Source of the DNA: Botryotinia globosa
Taxonomy: Eukaryota; Ascomycota; Leotiomycetes; Helotiales; Sclerotiniaceae
Direction: 5' to 3'
NCBI GenBank assembly: GCA_014898425.1
Contig: RCSZ01000007.1
Location: forward strand, 2,046,001-2,110,000
DNA length: 64,000 bases
Shown: piece by piece, positions 61,082 to 64,000 of the stretch
Numbering within the stretch: position 1 is the stretch's first letter
Layout of the letters: every line of letters begins with the position of its first letter
The notes under the pieces: model-generated
What the model was told of the DNA's origin: nothing
The model's input: the letters and a program-made list of their open reading frames with translations, nothing else
Database searches by the model: none
Position numbers and translations under genes: made by a program

Positions 61082-61377
61082 GCTTTTATATTTTGAGCTG
61101 TCAGCTTGCGTGCGTTGCGTTGAGAGTTTAGATACCCATTCATGCTTTTTATATCAAAAAATTACACTGAATTATTTGATTCATGCACCATAAAATTTCT
61201 ACTCACAGCCTTCGTATTGAAAGTTCTACAAAATCAGTGTTTGCAGTTTGAAAAGTCCATCATTGTAGCAGATTAATCAATCATTTCATTCCACATGTAT
61301 GTTTTGATCTGTCTGATGCTAGTTCGAAAAGTGAACAAGAAATTCTCGACCTCCTTGTCCTCGGAGAACAATTCGCT

Positions 61378-61396
61378 CATCCATCCATCCATCCAT
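61378..61396. repeat. (CATC)n tetranucleotide repeat
   Basis: About four and a half tandem CATC units. Confidence 0.85.
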
Positions 61397-61607
61397 GCAC
61401 ATATATCTCATTAGATCAACGAGTCCCATACCATTCATCCCAATCTGTCTTCTTATCCTATTCCACCTACGGAAGAACTTCACCACAAGCTCACACAAGC
61501 ACTATACAATAATCAAACGAACGATTCTAACAAGAAGAAGAAAAAAAGAGTCCCTAAGTACAAAAATACACCAAAGAGCGAGGAAGGTGAATGGATAGAC
61601 TAGCAAA

Positions 61608-61635
61608 GGTAGGTAGGTAGGTAGGTAGGTAGGTA
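61608..61635. repeat. (GGTA)7 tetranucleotide repeat
   Basis: Seven tandem GGTA units, the same unit as part of the tract at 22567. Confidence 0.95.
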
Positions 61636-62376
61636 ACAAAACAAGCCGTACATGTCGTTTCATGAATTCACACACAAGGGAAATCCAACAAACAAACAAA
61701 TCCCGGAATGTGAACTCTGCACCACGGATCAAACAAGGCGAAATATATATATTCCATCACGAATTCTCCGGTACGTACACGAGTGAAAGAAAAGCACACG
61801 AAAAGTAATACAAAAATCCCGCCGAAAGTGTGTGGAAAGAGGAAAGAAAACGTGCTGTTGTGGTATGATGAGCAAAATCCCTTCAGGGGGGCATGAGAGC
61901 GCACATATAACAAAAGCCCCGCGTCAAAGAAAGTCAAAAAAGGATATATAAAGAATTAAACGCGCGAGAGAGCAACCAGATGAGTACTGAGCTGGAGATT
62001 TCGCGTGTGCGTCGAAGATATAAAGGAGGAAATCTTGGAAACCGAGTGAGCTTGGTTGGGTATATGAATTTCATCCGAGGATAGTTCCTAATTTTTTTTC
62101 TTTTTGAATTCCTTCCTAAATCCCCGATTTTGGCCATGCCGGTAAATATTATACACCTTCATTTTGACCGATCGCGAGTATCGGACAAGAAGAGGGTGAT
62201 GCAAGACCGTGACTGATAGCAGGAAAAATATGAAGACGGGGGAGCTCATATACAAATTCAGAGATGTGATGAAAATAACGCCGGGGAATGTCGAGTCTGG
62301 AACCGTATGTTTAAAATGCCATGATGTACAGAGATTTAAAGCGTATATATAAAAGAGATATGAAACTCATTATTTG

Positions 62377-63986
62377 TTAGCAGGCCGTAGACTGTTCCAT
62401 CTTCATATTTTGTGGCTGATTCTCGCAATCGTCCTGTTCTGAAATCCGATGCAAACCACCTGGTAAGGGTCCTGGATTCTGTTGTTGAATTCGCAACTTT
62501 TCGGTCAATTTAAGAACCGTCAGATACTCATTTTGATCCACCAATCCAGTCGGAGCTTGCTGGAAAAAATTCAGTAAAGTATCAAGCGCCCGGCGTGCAT
62601 CATCCTGGGTAGGTGAGTTTGGTGTAGAGAGATGTGGAGGTGATTGCAATCCACTAATTGGAGTAAGTGATGCCGGTGGAGGAGCCAAAGAGCTATGGCT
62701 ACTGCTATGATTTAAAGACCGTGGCGAAATTGCAGAATCTAAGCCAAATGGAGGGCCTAATTCATGTACCGGCGATTCGACGGCTGATGAAGGGGCTGTG
62801 TCTGGTAAATTATACTTTGGCGTTATAGGATCATTACCTTGCGAGGCAATGAATGAAGGATCAATGGCTAAAGTGGGGAAGGTCTGGCTCCTCGGACGTT
62901 GAAAGTTGCTAGCAGGATTATTTGGATCCATCCCATGGTTGATATTATCTTCAGTGTTAGAATTTCCATTTCCATTCGTCGAATGCTGTGTTACCCGAGA
63001 TGGCTGAGATGGCATCCAAGATCCGGTACTTCCCTCAGGAGAAAATGCAAATGGTGTTGTAGGACTAGTTGGCCCCCCTGAAAATGACGATGCATTGTTG
63101 TCGGTAAAGGCACTAGACAATGAAGCTGTGCTGTGAGAATTTGAGTGTTGCTTGTAGCTAGCTGTTTGGGTGAAATCGAAATAGCTGTTCAAACTGTCAT
63201 GCATATGATGAGATCTGAGATCTTCACTACTCTTAGCGGATGCTAATAGCAAGGGAGATTGTAATGGCGAAGCGGGCGAGACACCATTAGACGTTCGTGA
63301 TCCGGAACTTCTGCTCGAATCGATGTTGAGCGCCATGCGTTCGGAAAGACTACCAATATCGGCCGCGGAAGCTCTTCGTCTGAGATGACTGATCCCATTC
63401 TTTTGCTTGAATTTTTCTAGCCAAGTTGTGCTATTTGTCTTTAGGTGACTCTCATTGTTACCAACTGTGGTGGCAAAAAATCTAGCCTTCTCCTTAATCG
63501 CAGAATCGGTAAGAGGAATCCCCTGCTTTTGGGTGTTTCGCACCCAATTCGATAGGGCTCTCTCGATATCAGGGAACTTTCCTTTAGCTCGTTTGACTGG
63601 AGATAAGCTTCGGTCTTCAGGGAAAAGATATTTTTCTCTTTGGCGTAAAACTTTAGAAACAGTACTGCATTCTTTTTTAGTCAAGGTCAAAACTCCAATG
63701 TTAACTGTCAATCATACCTTCGTTCAACACCAAACATGGCTGAGAGAGAAAAATTAGCAAGAAAATCATGAGAGGAGTCTTGTCATGTCATACCTCCAAT
63801 TTCCGTCTGCTTGACAGTAGGGTTGTCCTCATGATATTGACACATCCGTCTTCGATCACTATCAGTGAGCGTCTTCCTTGGAGTCGGAGTAGCATGGATA
63901 GTTGGTAGTTTTGGAGGTGGTTTGCCAGAGTTCGCAGGAGGAATCGCCACAGGTGGTGCTTGAGAGTTTGCAGGATTTGTCAACAT
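62377..63986 (-). CDS. CENP-B/Tc5-type helix-turn-helix DNA-binding protein
   Basis: Three exons, 63986-63794, 63739-63718 (a 22-nt micro-exon) and 63664-62377, join in frame for 500 residues. Residues about 37-85 form a psq-like helix-turn-helix: RKTLTDSDRRRMCQYHED, then EIGAMFGVERSTVSKVLRQR, the recognition part coming from the micro-exon and its edges. A second HTH of the Tc5/CENP-B type follows (FPDIERALSNWVRNTQKQG, ending in TWLEKFKQKNGI). The remaining 330 residues are Ser/Pro/Asn-rich, without any recognisable DDE transposase domain. This is the layout of host DNA-binding proteins derived from pogo-type transposases. The start at 63986 is the only ATG in frame, but the window ends 14 bases beyond it, so an upstream extension cannot be excluded. 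Targets are not known. Confidence 0.85.
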
Positions 63987-64000
63987 GCTCGGCCACGTGG

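Larger units (their letters stand above)
61082..62376. other. convergent intergenic region, 1.3 kb
   Basis: It lies between the converging PXA and CENP-B-type genes. (CATC)n at 61378-61396 and (GGTA)n at 61608-61635 are simple repeats. No supportable gene. Confidence 0.55.

Overview
The window is nuclear DNA of a filamentous ascomycete (Pezizomycotina). Genes carry one to six short GT..AG introns, most 50-80 nt, with branch sites of the CTAAC type. Intergenic DNA is AT-leaning and rich in short tandem repeats. The gene content is eukaryotic housekeeping: karyopherin, Paf1 complex, chromatin remodeller, proteasome and vesicle-traffic factors. Gene structure and composition would fit a leotiomycete such as Botrytis or Sclerotinia, but that is inference. 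There are no rRNA genes, no CRISPR arrays, no intact transposon, and no tRNA gene that I could recognise by eye.

Layout. 1-6 kb: the 3' part of a DUF2985 membrane-protein gene (+), a UCHL5-type deubiquitinase (-) and a seven-exon Zn2Cys6 transcription factor (-). 6-19 kb: about 13 kb with no supportable gene, upstream of the transcription factor; it holds microsatellites and blocks of strong purine/pyrimidine strand bias. 19-29 kb: transportin Kap104 (-), proteasome assembly chaperone 4 (-), mitochondrial phosphatidylserine decarboxylase (+) and a FAD-dependent oxidoreductase (+). 30-39 kb: a HERP-like ubiquitin-fold ER membrane protein (+), then the divergent pair Vps3 (-) and the golgin CASP/Coy1 (+). 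41-52 kb: a secreted DUF3455 protein (+), Ctr9 of the Paf1 complex (-) and an Sth1/Snf21-type remodelling ATPase (-). 52-58 kb: a second gene-poor stretch with a 68-bp tandem repeat. 58-61 kb: a PXA-domain membrane protein (+) with an unusually long 981-nt intron. 62-64 kb: a CENP-B/pogo-type DNA-binding protein (-).

The genes do not form a biosynthetic cluster. Loose themes are protein turnover (UCHL5, PAC4, HERP-like), endomembrane traffic and lipid (Vps3, Coy1, PXA protein, Psd) and chromatin/transcription (Ctr9, Snf21, two DNA-binding proteins). I found no convincing new multi-gene system. The observations most worth a second look are the gene desert before the transcription factor, the alternative C-terminal exon of that factor, the micro-exons of 14 and 22 nt, the long intron in the PXA gene, the CENP-B-type protein without a recognisable transposase catalytic domain, and several strong non-B-DNA repeat tracts.
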